A stretch of DNA of 64,000 nucleotides from Halorussus litoreus. Its GTDB lineage: Archaea; Halobacteriota; Halobacteria; Halobacteriales; Haladaptataceae. Positions within the stretch are counted from its first letter, which is position 1, and each line of letters starts with the position of its first letter. The position numbers were made by a program, and so were the translations under genes. The stretch lies in the NCBI RefSeq assembly GCF_003382685.1, contig NZ_KZ859512.1, forward strand, positions 44,876 to 108,875. The letters run 5' to 3'. This document shows, one piece after another, positions 7,101 to 16,038 of this stretch. The notes under the pieces are model-generated. The model worked only from the letters and a program-made list of their open reading frames with translations, was not told the origin of the DNA and did no database searches.

Positions 7101-8624
7101 TCAGGCGAGGAAGACGTGGCGCGGCCGGTCCGCCAGCACGTCGCGGCCCCAGTCCACCGTGTCCGAGAAGGCGTCGCTCCGGAAGAAGGACATGGCGTCG
7201 TCTTTCGACTCCCACTGGCTCGCGATGAACATGTCGTTCTCGTCCTCGCGGTTCGCCAGCAGGTCGGTGTCGAGGTGGCCGTCCATGTCCGCGAGCAGGC
7301 CGCCGACCGTCTCGAACTTCGCCACGAAGTCCTCGCGCTTGTCGGGCTTGGTGGTGTAGAACATCCCCATCGTGCCGAAGCCGCTCTCTTCACCAGCACG
7401 ACCGACGATGCCCGGCAGGTCCGCGAGGAACCCGCCGGCGGTGTCGGCCGCGCTCTGGGTGTCCCAGATGCTCACGACCGCCGAGCGGTCGTTGTCGCTC
7501 ACTTCCTCCCGAGTTTCGTACACCGCAGTCTTGACGTGCGTGTCGTAGTGGTCGAAGTTCTTGCGCAGGCCGGTCACCTCTTCGAACAGCTCGTCCGGGT
7601 CGGCCTCCGAGTATAGCACCATCGCGTACACATCCTCGCCGTGAGGCTGGCCCGCGTAGATGTCGAGGTCTTCGAGTTCGCCGCGGATGCTCCCCTCGTC
7701 GTCCGCGGACGACGACTCGTCGCCGCCGTGGTGGTCGCCGTCCCCGCCGTGGTGGTGTCCGTCACCCTCGCCGTGCCCGTGGTGACTCTCGGACTCGCCG
7801 TGGGGGTGGCCCGACCCGCCGTCGTCGCTCGCCTCACCTTCCGCCGGCACCGCTTCGCCGGCCATGAACTGTGGCAGGTCCTCCGGCGGGAACTGCCGGC
7901 CGAAGTAGAACGGGCCGAACTCGGCGTACTTCGAACTGCTCTCGTCGAACCGGAGTTCGTACAGCAGGTCCTTGATGTCCGTCGCGTCGTTGCTGAACAG
8001 GTCGACGCCCCACTCGTAGTCGTCGAAGCCGATGGAGCCGCTGATGACCTGCGAGACCTGTCCGGCGTACGTCTTGCCGATCTCGCCGTGGGTGTCCATC
8101 ATCTCTGCGCGCTCGTCGAACGGCAGGTCGTACCAGTTCTCGCCGGGCGCGCGGCGCTTGTCCATCGGATAGAAGCAGACGAACTCCGCGTCCGGAACGT
8201 CGGGGTAGAGCTTGCTCTCGGCGTAGCGCGCGAGCCCGGTGTCCTCGATTTCGGACGGCTCCTTGGTCATCTCCTCGTTGGTGTAGCCACCGACCTCGGT
8301 CACGGAGACGTAGGAGTTCGATTGGTCGGTGTACTCGGCGAACGCGGTGTCCTCGAACGCGCGCTCGGCGGTGTCGAGGTCGGCCATCGTCGGCCGGAAG
8401 TGGAGCACGAGCAGGTCGGCCTTGTGGCCCATGATCGTGAACACGGCCGACGAGCCCTCCTCGGCGTCGGTCACGTCCACGCGGTCGCGCAGGAACGAGA
8501 CGCCCTCGTCGAGCGCCCGCTCGCGAACGCGTTCGGGCGCGGCCCGCCACGCGTCCCAGTCGACTGTCCGGAAGTCGTGCAGCGCGTACCAGCCCTCGTT
8601 GGTCGCCGGGGGTTCCCTGGTCAT
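7101..8624 (-). CDS. pitA: PitA-type fusion: HemQ/chlorite-dismutase-like domain plus antibiotic-biosynthesis-monooxygenase domain
   Basis: A 507-residue two-domain protein. Residues 1-255 form a HemQ-like (coproheme decarboxylase) domain retaining the expected Tyr152 and Lys156 (FYPMDKRR) and the proximal heme ligand His179 (DTHGEIGKTYAG), spaced as in bacterial HemQ. Residues 272-302 are a His/Gly/Asp linker. Residues 325-507 resemble the ABM dimeric alpha-beta barrel, with an FGTMGMFYTTKP strand. Proteins of this architecture are known in Haloferax as PitA. I infer a role in heme b maturation, with the C-terminal domain's role open. The His-rich linker could bind metal. Confidence 0.88.
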   Translation of the reverse strand: MTREPPATNEGWYALHDFRTVDWDAWRAAPERVRERALDEGVSFLRDRVDVTDAEEGSSAVFTIMGHKADLLVLHFRPTMADLDTAERAFEDTAFAEYTDQSNSYVSVTEVGGYTNEEMTKEPSEIEDTGLARYAESKLYPDVPDAEFVCFYPMDKRRAPGENWYDLPFDERAEMMDTHGEIGKTYAGQVSQVISGSIGFDDYEWGVDLFSNDATDIKDLLYELRFDESSSKYAEFGPFYFGRQFPPEDLPQFMAGEAVPAEGEASDDGGSGHPHGESESHHGHGEGDGHHHGGDGDHHGGDESSSADDEGSIRGELEDLDIYAGQPHGEDVYAMVLYSEADPDELFEEVTGLRKNFDHYDTHVKTAVYETREEVSDNDRSAVVSIWDTQSAADTAGGFLADLPGIVGRAGEESGFGTMGMFYTTKPDKREDFVAKFETVGGLLADMDGHLDTDLLANREDENDMFIASQWESKDDAMSFFRSDAFSDTVDWGRDVLADRPRHVFLA

Positions 8625-8797
8625 ACCGACAACTGGGGCGCGCGGCGGTAATAGGTTTTTGAGTCGGCGACGCCTGCGCGTCCGTTTCGCGAGCCGCTCG
8701 CCCGGCTTCGACGACTGAGTTCGTGGGTCTTATCCCTCGAATTCGACGGTTTCTCCGACCGAAAGCCTTTCAAAATGCCGGTAGCAACGTCCTGTCA

Positions 8798-9325
8798 ATG
8801 CGGAAAAGTGGTCCGCCGAAAGGACTCATCGCGTATCTCGTGCTGGAACTGTTGGACGAGAAACCACGGTACGGCTACGAGATCCTCAAGGAGATCCGCT
8901 CGATCAGCGGCGGCCACTGGGAGCCCTCCTACGGCTCGGTGTACCCTATCCTCTACAAGTTCGAGGAGAAAGGCTGGGCCGAGCGCATCGAGCGCGAGGA
9001 CGAACCCGACCGGAAGTACTTCGAGTTGACCGACTCGGGGCGCGACGAGTTGGCCGAGAAGCGCGAGGAGACCGGCGGGAAGGCGCGAGACTTCGCGGAC
9101 GTCATCTTGGGCTTCTACCACGTCTTCGCGGCGTTCGCCACCGACGAGCGGTTTCAGGTCGAGGACCGGGCCGACGAGTGGCGCTTCGACGACGACTTCA
9201 ACGCGTGGATCGTCGAACAGCTCATCCGCCACTACGAGCGGGACTTCGGTGACTTCGAGCGCATTTCGGACACGCCCGAGGAGTTCGCCGAGCGGATGGG
9301 ACTGGACGACGACGAGGACGAGTAG
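8798..9325 (+). CDS. PadR-family transcriptional regulator
   Basis: A 175-residue protein. The winged-helix PadR domain is at residues 5-90: LIAYLVLELLDEKPRYGYEILKEI, the recognition region GGHWEPSYGSVYPILYKFEEKGW, and the wing RKYFELTDSGRDEL. The C-terminal half is acidic and helical and may carry dimerisation or ligand binding. ATG at 8798 is chosen since it directly precedes the conserved RKSGPPKGLIAYLVLELL start. Target genes are not evident; the neighbouring pitA is divergent, about 170 bp away, and is a candidate. Confidence 0.88.
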   Translation: MRKSGPPKGLIAYLVLELLDEKPRYGYEILKEIRSISGGHWEPSYGSVYPILYKFEEKGWAERIEREDEPDRKYFELTDSGRDELAEKREETGGKARDFADVILGFYHVFAAFATDERFQVEDRADEWRFDDDFNAWIVEQLIRHYERDFGDFERISDTPEEFAERMGLDDDEDE

Positions 9326-9354
9326 AGCGGGCGCAGGTCGTCCGAACGTTCGCC

Positions 9355-9602
9355 AAATCAACCATCGAGGTGCTAAACTGCGCGCTTTTGCGACGTGGTG
9401 TCGTGAGGGGCAGCGAGAGGTTCTCGTCGTTCACTTCGTGTATCGAAAGCGCAACGAACAGCGACATTTCAGGCGACTCGACGACTACGACGAGTAGGGG
9501 AGACAGTTCAAAGAACAGTTCCGTGAGTTGCGCGATGACGAGTTCGAGGCGTGGCGTCGGTCCGCCCGCGCCAGCGATGAGGTGATTCTCGTCGAATCCT
9601 GA
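9355..9602 (+). pseudogene. Gene remnant with an in-frame TAG
   Basis: One frame reads NHRGAKLRAFATWCREG, then QREVLVVHFVYRKRNEQRHF, RRLDDYDE, a TAG stop at 9495-9497, and continues in the same frame for 34 acidic, protein-like residues (FKEQFRELRDDEFEAW to VILVES) to a TGA at 9600-9602. Composition on both sides of the TAG is that of haloarchaeal protein. No plausible start is visible upstream. I read it as a decayed gene of unknown family, perhaps a toxin-like small protein. A sequencing error at the TAG is the alternative. Confidence 0.5.
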
Positions 9603-11387
9603 CTACCCCGACAGCAACTGCGGCCCGAACACCATCAGGACGAGGCTTACGAGCATCACCAGCCCGATGGTCGTCGTGACCATCGTCGCCAACTGCCGGC
9701 TCTGGTTCGTCGGGAGCCGCGAGACGACCGCCTCCGTGCTCGCCCGGAGGATGTGCCCGCCGTCGAGGGGGAACGCTGGGATGCAGTTGAAGAAGCCGAG
9801 GTTGAGGTTGACCCAGCCGGTCCAGAACAGCACGTTCGCCAGCACGAACAGCCCCCACTCGCCGAGGAACGAGAGCGGCCCGCCCGTCGCGGTGTAGAAG
9901 GCGGCGTTGGTGCCGACGAACCCCGCGAAGTCGAACCCCGCGCCGAGCGAGATGCTGGCGAACGGGAGCAGGAGGACGCCGAACACGCCCGAGAGGAACG
10001 AGACCACGGGGCTGTCGTTCTCGAGCAGGAAGCCGCCGAACCCGCCGCCGAGCAGTTCGAGGAACGCCCCGGCCGGGTAGGCCTTGATGCCGAACTCGCT
10101 GGTCGACAGCCCGCTGATGCCCGACGAAGCGCTGCTGATGCCGCCGTCGCCGTTCGAGAGCGTGACCGAGGCGGTCCGACGCTCCCCGCCGACGTAGGCG
10201 GTCACCGACACCGTCTCGCCCGCGTTGGCCGAGAGCGCGTCGGTGAGTTCCGACCGGTCGAGGACGCGCTGGTCGCCGATTGCGGTGACGACCAGCGTCT
10301 CGTCGGCTGGGAACGCCTCGGCCGCAGGGCTGTCGGGCGCGACGGTCGCCAGCGCGCCCACCGCGCCGGTGGCCGACTCGCCGTCGGCGGTCCGGAGCGT
10401 CGCCACCGGTCGGTCGGCCACCGCGTCGCGGAACTCGGCTTCGGTGTGGACAGCCGTGCCGTTGACCGACGCGATGGTCGTGGTGTCGTCGGGCTTCACC
10501 GAGATTGCCGACTCGAACGGGGAGTCGGGGTGAGCGCCCGTAACCAGCAGCGAGCGTTCGAGTTGGGCCTCCCGGCCGCTGGCGAGCGTAACCGTCACCG
10601 TCCGGCCCTCGATGCCCGACAGCGTTTCGTCGAGGTCCGTGTTGCTCTCGATCCGCTGGTCGTCGACCGCGACGATGCGGTCGCCCTGTCCGATGTCGGC
10701 CGCCTCGGCCGCCGAGTCGGCGAACGACCCGCCCACCGCCGCGCCGGGAGTGACCGCGATGGAGCCGACGACCGGGCCGAACAGCAGGAGGAAGGTCACG
10801 ACCGTCACCGCGAAGTTGTTGGTGACGCCCGCTGCGAACATCCGGCTCTGGGCCCCGCGGTCGGCCGCCCCGCGGCTCTCCTCGTCGGGTTCCACGAACG
10901 CGCCGATGGGCAGGATGGCGAGCGCGACGAGCCCCATCGACTTGATCTCGATGTCCTCGACCCGGGACATCAGGCCGTGGCCGCCCTCGTGGACCACGAG
11001 GCCGACCAGCAGGCCGAACAGGATCTCGGGCGCGACCGAGGGCGGGAGGAACTGGTTGACGCCGGGAATCACGAGGACGTTCTGTGGCTCGGTCGCGGCG
11101 GTGGGCGCTGGCGGGTTCTGCACCACGAGTATCGCCTGCACGACCAGCAGAAGGAACGTGCCGACCATGACGACCAGCGCGACGCCCAGCCCGAAGTTGC
11201 CCCACGCGCGCCACAGCCGCTTGGGACCGGCGAGCCAGTCGAGGAACGCCTTCCCGCGCTGGGTGTGAATCGTCAGGATCGGCCCCTGCGTGCTGACGAA
11301 GTCTGGCAACAGGCTCTTCGAGTCGAGGTAGAGCACGGCGAACCAGTAGAGCCCGATGCCGGCGACTATCCACGCGAGCGTGTTCAT
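9603..11387 (-). CDS. Membrane-embedded site-2-type metalloprotease with periplasm-side PDZ-like region (M50)
   Basis: A 594-residue polytopic protein. The zinc site HEGGH (residues 133-137) lies in a hydrophobic helix, and the third ligand region NCIPAFPLDGGH lies near residue 545. Between them are two PDZ-like repeats (GDRIVAVDDQRIES and the segment around ITVTAIGDQRVLDRSELTDAL) of the sort used by RseP-like proteases to gate substrates. It cuts single-pass membrane proteins within the bilayer; substrates are unknown. It ends next to the remnant at 9355-9602 and follows the gene at 11440-11913 by about 50 bp, so they may be co-transcribed. Confidence 0.88.
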   Translation of the reverse strand: MNTLAWIVAGIGLYWFAVLYLDSKSLLPDFVSTQGPILTIHTQRGKAFLDWLAGPKRLWRAWGNFGLGVALVVMVGTFLLLVVQAILVVQNPPAPTAATEPQNVLVIPGVNQFLPPSVAPEILFGLLVGLVVHEGGHGLMSRVEDIEIKSMGLVALAILPIGAFVEPDEESRGAADRGAQSRMFAAGVTNNFAVTVVTFLLLFGPVVGSIAVTPGAAVGGSFADSAAEAADIGQGDRIVAVDDQRIESNTDLDETLSGIEGRTVTVTLASGREAQLERSLLVTGAHPDSPFESAISVKPDDTTTIASVNGTAVHTEAEFRDAVADRPVATLRTADGESATGAVGALATVAPDSPAAEAFPADETLVVTAIGDQRVLDRSELTDALSANAGETVSVTAYVGGERRTASVTLSNGDGGISSASSGISGLSTSEFGIKAYPAGAFLELLGGGFGGFLLENDSPVVSFLSGVFGVLLLPFASISLGAGFDFAGFVGTNAAFYTATGGPLSFLGEWGLFVLANVLFWTGWVNLNLGFFNCIPAFPLDGGHILRASTEAVVSRLPTNQSRQLATMVTTTIGLVMLVSLVLMVFGPQLLSG

Positions 11388-11439
11388 CGCCCGAAAGAAG
11401 GGACGCGCCGCTCAAATGCGTTTGGGAACGCCCGAACCG

Positions 11440-11913
11440 TCACCGATTCGTCGATTCGGAGGGGTCCATCGACGAACTCCCCGTTCCCGTCCCTGTCGAG
11501 GTCGAGGTGTCCGCAGTCTGCCACTCGTCGTCGATCTCCTGCTGCTCGGAGCCGGCCTTCCGGCGCTGTCGGAGCTTGCGCGCGGCGGCCACGCCCGCGG
11601 CGGTGCCGCCGAGCAGGACCATCCGGCGACCGTACTTCCGGAAGCGGCTCTTGCCGCCGGACTGGTCGGAGTCTGCCTCGGACTGATAGTCGTCCATCGC
11701 GGACTCACCGGTCGACTCCACACTGCTCGTTCCCACGCCGGACGTGCTCGTCCCCACGCTGGAGGTGTCCGTCTCCGTGCCGAACGCCCCCGTCTCCATC
11801 TCGGAGTGGTGGCTCGACGACTCGGTTCCCATGCCGGACTGCGATTCTCGTTTCCCGCCCGATTCGACCCGCTTGAGCGCGGGTTTCTCGAGATTGAGTT
11901 CGATTATTGCCAT
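11440..11913 (-). CDS. Hypothetical low-complexity protein with one hydrophobic segment
   Basis: A 157-residue protein unknown to me. It starts MAIIELNLEKP, has a long Ser/Thr/Gly-rich stretch (residues 25-75) and a basic stretch RFRKYGRR. A short hydrophobic segment follows (MVLLGGTAAGVAAARKL, about residues 98-114), then a second Ser/Thr/Gly-rich tail. The basic residues on both sides of the short hydrophobic piece suggest membrane association. It lies between lysS and the protease gene on the same strand. Confidence 0.65.
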   Translation of the reverse strand: MAIIELNLEKPALKRVESGGKRESQSGMGTESSSHHSEMETGAFGTETDTSSVGTSTSGVGTSSVESTGESAMDDYQSEADSDQSGGKSRFRKYGRRMVLLGGTAAGVAAARKLRQRRKAGSEQQEIDDEWQTADTSTSTGTGTGSSSMDPSESTNR

Positions 11914-12057
11914 CGTAAGTCTCCTCTGGTCGCGCGACGAGAACCGCCGCCCGACTCTCGGATGGACCGACGGCCCGGAGACACTTTGTTATGCTGGCCC
12001 TGAAAATGCCGTAGGGGGCGGTTATCCCTCGGGAAAAGCCAACCGTTATCCCTCATG

Positions 12058-12195
12058 ACGAAGCCGCGCTCTATTCCCCGCGGCGAAGCCCCGCTTTGTT
12101 CCCCGCGGCAGGTCCGCGCTCTGTTCCCCGCGGCAAGGCCGCGCTTCGTTCCCCGCGGCGAAGCCGCGCTACTTTTCGCGGCGGAGCCGCGCTTC
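12058..12195. repeat. 25-nt tandem repeat overlapping the 3' end of lysS
   Basis: About five and a half copies of a 25-nt unit (gcgaagccgcgctctgttccccgcg consensus) run from 12058 into the last codons of lysS. The copy at about 12157-12180 contains the lysS stop codon, and the partial copy beyond encodes the VEARLRREK tail. Each unit holds a GCGCGGC/GCCGCGC-type inverted pair and a CCGCGG site. The array looks as if it grew outward from the gene's end by slippage. Confidence 0.85.
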
Positions 12196-14022
12196 CACGA
12201 ACTCCTCGTCGAGCTTCGCGAGGAACGGCCCGAGCTTCGGTCCCTGGTCGTCGTCGAAGAAGAGTCGATAGCCGACCGCGAAGAACTCGCCGACGTCGAC
12301 GTCGTGGCGCTTGGCAGTCTCGTAGATCTCGCCCTGGATCTCGTCGGGGTCGTCGTGGGTCGCCACGAAGTCCGCGAGTTCGTCGAGCGCGGCCTCGATC
12401 TCGGGGTCGAGGTCCGCTGCGCCGTCGGGTATCTCTGCGCGCTTGAGCTCGTAGTCGAACTCGTTGCCGGTCCGGCGCGCCCACTCCTGAGCGCCCTCGA
12501 CGCGGTCGAGGGCGTACGCGACCGCCCACTCGGGCGCGCCTTCGGGCACGTGGCCCTCCCGGCGGACGATCTCCTCGCGGAGCGCGGGGTCGTCGGTCAT
12601 CCCGAGCACGGCGGCGAACGTGTACGGCAGGCGGACCCGCTCGCGGAACTGCCCGTCGACGAGTTCGTTCGCCTGCGCGCGCTGGCCGTCGCCGACGACC
12701 GGGCGGCTCGCGGGTTCGACCGGGCGATTCGCCGGCTCGCGGTCCGCAACGGGTTCGCCGTCCTCGTCGAACAGCGCGGCCACGGTCGGCCGGGCGACCG
12801 GCGGGTAGGCGGCGTCCGCGATCTCTGCGGTCCCCTCGTCGGCGTCCTCGTCGTAGTAGTCGCGTTCGAAGCCGTCGAATTCGTCGGCGAGCTGGTCGAG
12901 GTGTTCGACGCTGAAGTCCCGGGACTTGCTCGGGTCCTTGGTGAAGAAGTACCGGAGGACCTCGGGGTCGAGCATCTCCAGTGCGTCCTGGACCATGATT
13001 ACGTGGCCCGACGACGAGGAGAACGGCTCGCCGTCGAGCGTGAACCACTCGTAGGCCATCGGGACTGGCGGCTCGACCTCGAGGACGTTCCGGGCCACGT
13101 CGGCCCCGCTGGGCCACGAGCCCTCGGCGTGATCCTTGCCGAACGGCTCGTGGTCGACGCCGAGCACCTGCCACTGGGCGGGCCACTCGAAGCGCCACGG
13201 TAGCTTGCCCTCGCGGAGGGTGGCCGTCCCCTCGTGGCCGCAGCCCTCGATTGTCTGGTCGCCCGCCTCCATGTCGGTGCAGGTGTACTCGACGGTGGTC
13301 TCTTCTGGAGTCTCGCCGAGGTTCACTGCCGTTACGGTCTCGGTGATCTTGCCACAGTCCTCGCAGATGGGATTGAACGGCACGTACTCGGCGTCGACCT
13401 TGTCCTGATAGTGCGAGAGGACCTCCCGCGCATTCTCCCGGTTTTCGAGCAGGTAGCGAGTTACGTCCTCGAACTCGCCGGACTCGTAGAGTTCGGTGTT
13501 CGAGACCATCTCGACCGGGATGCCGAGCAGTTCGGCGCTCCGCTCGATGAGGTTCGAGAAGTGCTCGCCGTACGAGTCACAGCAGCCGAACGGGTCCGGA
13601 ATCGCGGTGTACGGCTTGCCGAGGTTGCGCCCGAGCGCCCCGGCGTCGACTTCGCCGAGACCGACGACGTTGCCGTCCAGATCCGCGAGCTTTCGCGGGA
13701 GGCCCCGGAGCGGGTCGCGGTCGTCGGCGGTGAACACCTGCCGGACCTCGTGGCCCCGGTCGCGCAGGGCCTCGGCGACGAAGTAGCCCCGCACGATCTC
13801 GTTCATGTTGCCGAGGTGCGGGACGCCCGAGGGCGAGATGCCGCCCTTGATTACGATTGGGTCGGAGCTGTCGCGGTCGGCGTCGCCCTCGACTCGCTCC
13901 AAGATCTTCTCGGCGACCGATTCGGCCCAGAACGGGTGGGGTTGGCGTCCCTGGAGGACGTACGGGTCGTCGTCGGGGTGCATCTCGCGCTCCTGTCGGT
14001 CCCGCTCCGCGTCGTCGCTCAT
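12169..14022 (-). CDS. lysS: Lysyl-tRNA synthetase, class I
   Basis: Charges tRNA-Lys. A 617-residue class I LysRS of archaeal type, with the HIGH-equivalent SPSGVPHLGNMNE (about residues 63-75), a zinc-binding CEDCGK segment with downstream CGHEG, and the KMSKS-equivalent SSSSGHVIMV. A lineage-specific acidic insert with Glu-Pro-Ala-Asn repeats follows residue 420 and makes it longer than usual (530-550). The start could be the ATG at 14022 or the internal MHPDDDPY 13 codons later. It overlaps pyrH by 4 nt, so both are probably one transcript. Confidence 0.95.
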   Translation of the reverse strand: MSDDAERDRQEREMHPDDDPYVLQGRQPHPFWAESVAEKILERVEGDADRDSSDPIVIKGGISPSGVPHLGNMNEIVRGYFVAEALRDRGHEVRQVFTADDRDPLRGLPRKLADLDGNVVGLGEVDAGALGRNLGKPYTAIPDPFGCCDSYGEHFSNLIERSAELLGIPVEMVSNTELYESGEFEDVTRYLLENRENAREVLSHYQDKVDAEYVPFNPICEDCGKITETVTAVNLGETPEETTVEYTCTDMEAGDQTIEGCGHEGTATLREGKLPWRFEWPAQWQVLGVDHEPFGKDHAEGSWPSGADVARNVLEVEPPVPMAYEWFTLDGEPFSSSSGHVIMVQDALEMLDPEVLRYFFTKDPSKSRDFSVEHLDQLADEFDGFERDYYDEDADEGTAEIADAAYPPVARPTVAALFDEDGEPVADREPANRPVEPASRPVVGDGQRAQANELVDGQFRERVRLPYTFAAVLGMTDDPALREEIVRREGHVPEGAPEWAVAYALDRVEGAQEWARRTGNEFDYELKRAEIPDGAADLDPEIEAALDELADFVATHDDPDEIQGEIYETAKRHDVDVGEFFAVGYRLFFDDDQGPKLGPFLAKLDEEFVEARLRREK

Positions 14023-14744
14023 CGTTCGTCTTCCGCCCAGTAGGTCATCTGGTCGGTCGCACCGTCCGGAACGACGTCGGTGCCGGCGTGGTCGCCGTAC
14101 CGGACCGCGTCGGCGATGCGCTCGGGCTCGGTGCCGTCGAGGACGATGGTGCGCACGCCCGACCGCTGGATGAGCTTGGCGGCGAGGATGTCAACCGGCG
14201 CGGAACTCCCGGCGTTCATCTCCAGGTCGGCGATGACGTCCACGAGTTCGCCCCCGTTGAGCTCGTCGTACTTCTGGGCGTCGGGGTTCTCGTTGGGGTC
14301 GTCGCTGTACACGCCGTCGACGCTGGTGGCGTACACGAGCAGGTCGGCGTTCGTGTACTCGGCCAGCGCCGCGCTCACGGCGTCGGTGGTCTGGCCGGGG
14401 GTCACGCCGCCCATCACCGCGATGTCGCCCCGGTGCATGGCGGCCCCGGCGGACTCGTAGTCCTCCGGCGGGCTGGGCGCGGCCTGCTCGGAGAGCGCCG
14501 CGATGAGCAGCCGGGCGTTGAGCCGCGTCACGTCGATGCCGATGTCGTCGAGTTCGATCTCGTTCGCGCCGAGGTCGCGCGCGCTGGCGATGTACTCCCG
14601 GGCGACGCCGCCGCCCCCGACGACGGCTCCGACGGTGCAGCCTTCGGCGGCGAGGTCCTCGATCACGTCGGCGTGGGCGCTGACTCGCTCGGAGCCGAGG
14701 TCGGGCGCGAGTACGCTCCCGCCGATGGAGACGACTACTTTCAT
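14019..14744 (-). CDS. pyrH: UMP kinase (archaeal PyrH)
   Basis: Phosphorylates UMP to UDP in pyrimidine nucleotide synthesis. A 241-residue amino-acid-kinase fold protein: KVVVSIGGSVLAP (phosphate loop), AVVGGGGVAREYI, MGGVTPGQTTDAV, and the Asp-rich YATSVDGVYSDDPN nucleotide-binding segment. Start at 14744 is chosen because the kinase core begins at that Met. It is first in a pyrH-lysS pair (4-nt overlap) and divergent from thiL, 115 bp away. Confidence 0.95.
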   Translation of the reverse strand: MKVVVSIGGSVLAPDLGSERVSAHADVIEDLAAEGCTVGAVVGGGGVAREYIASARDLGANEIELDDIGIDVTRLNARLLIAALSEQAAPSPPEDYESAGAAMHRGDIAVMGGVTPGQTTDAVSAALAEYTNADLLVYATSVDGVYSDDPNENPDAQKYDELNGGELVDVIADLEMNAGSSAPVDILAAKLIQRSGVRTIVLDGTEPERIADAVRYGDHAGTDVVPDGATDQMTYWAEDER

Positions 14745-14859
14745 TCTGTGGCCGAGTAACCGGGAAGCGGCCTTAAGGATTGCCAACTGTCCGGAGCCGT
14801 GGTGTTCGACCACTACCGCGGACCACAGCCCTTTCACCCCCGCCCGTCAACGACGGAGC

Positions 14860-15786
14860 ATGGACGAGCGGGCGGCACTGGCGATGCTTGCCGACGACCT
14901 CCCCGCGGCGGGCGACGACGCGGCGGTGGTGGACGGACAGGTACTGACGACCGACATGCTCCACGAGACCACCGACTTCCCCGCGGGGACCACCCGGTAC
15001 ACCGCGGGCTGGCGGTCGGTCGGCGCGTCGCTGTCGGACGTGGCCGCGATGGGTGCGGAGGCCACCGCTGCGGTCGCGGTGTACGCCGCGCCCGAGTTCG
15101 ATCCCGCGGACCTCTCGGAGTTCGTCGCGGGCGCGAGCGACGCCTGCGAGGCGGTCGACGCGGAGTACGTCGGCGGCGACCTCGACGAGAGCCGGGAGTT
15201 CACCGCCGCGACGACCGCGCTCGGTAGGACCGACGACCCCGTGCTCCGGTCGGGCGCGAGCCCCGGCGAAGCGGTCTGCGTCACCGGCACGCTCGGGCGC
15301 ACGGGCGCGGCGCTCCGGCTGTTCGAAGACGGAAAAATCGAGCGCGCCAACGACCTGTTTCGGTTCGAGCCCCGGGTCGCGGCCGGGCGAGCGGTCGCAC
15401 CTCACGCCACGGCGATGATGGACTCCAGCGACGGCCTCGCGCGGTCGCTCCACCAGCTCGCCGAGGCCAGCGACTGTGGCTTTTCGGTCGAGTTCGACGC
15501 CCTGCCGGTCGACGACGCGGTGAGGGACGTAGTCGAGGGCGACGCCGATGCGGAGGTCGCGGCGGAGGGCGACGCTGACGGGGAACGCGACGCCGACCTG
15601 CGGGAACTCGCCGTCTTCTTCGGCGAAGACTTCGAACTCGTGTTCACCGTCGCGGACGAGGACCTCCCTGCCGTGCGCGAGGCCTCGCCGACGCCCATCT
15701 CTGCGGTCGGCAAAGTCACCGACTCCGGCGTCGAAATGGAAGGCGAGCCGCTGGCGGACCGCGGATTCACCCACGGCGGAGAGTAG
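14860..15786 (+). CDS. thiL: Thiamine-monophosphate kinase
   Basis: Converts thiamine phosphate to thiamine diphosphate. A 308-residue PurM-like ATP-binding protein: GDDAAVVDGQ near the N-terminus, TTDMLHE, the SVGASLSDVAAMGA helix, YVGGDLDES, and the MDSSDGLARSL motif in the second domain. An acidic Asp/Ala/Glu repeat insert (GDADAEVAAEGDADGERDAD) sits before the final FFGEDFELVFT strand and is not part of the usual family length. Confidence 0.93.
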   Translation: MDERAALAMLADDLPAAGDDAAVVDGQVLTTDMLHETTDFPAGTTRYTAGWRSVGASLSDVAAMGAEATAAVAVYAAPEFDPADLSEFVAGASDACEAVDAEYVGGDLDESREFTAATTALGRTDDPVLRSGASPGEAVCVTGTLGRTGAALRLFEDGKIERANDLFRFEPRVAAGRAVAPHATAMMDSSDGLARSLHQLAEASDCGFSVEFDALPVDDAVRDVVEGDADAEVAAEGDADGERDADLRELAVFFGEDFELVFTVADEDLPAVREASPTPISAVGKVTDSGVEMEGEPLADRGFTHGGE

Positions 15787-15990
15787 GCCGGACGTTCGAG
15801 TAACGGATTTTCGGCTGGCAGATCGATTTCGGGTTCCAGACCGGCGGAGCAACGCTTTCGTCCCGACGACCGCGAATCCCAGACCCGAGGATATTTCCAC
15901 ACCTCCGGGATGACATAACATAAGAAATTTACTCTGAATAGTTACAGGATTTTAGCTTTTCTGTAGATAAGGAATAATCCTATTAACGGT

Positions 15991-15998
15991 TTTAAGTA
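15991..15998 (+). promoter_or_regulatory. TATA box of the branched-chain substrate importer
   Basis: TTTAAGTA lies in a markedly AT-rich stretch (15918-16020) about 40 nt before the ATG at 16039. A start of transcription about 26 nt downstream would leave a leader of roughly 15-20 nt. A GGGGGAGAAGG run just before the start codon may be the ribosome site. Confidence 0.55.
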
Positions 15999-16038
15999 CC
16001 CAAAGCCATATTTATTATGGGGGAGAAGGTGCTTGCGT

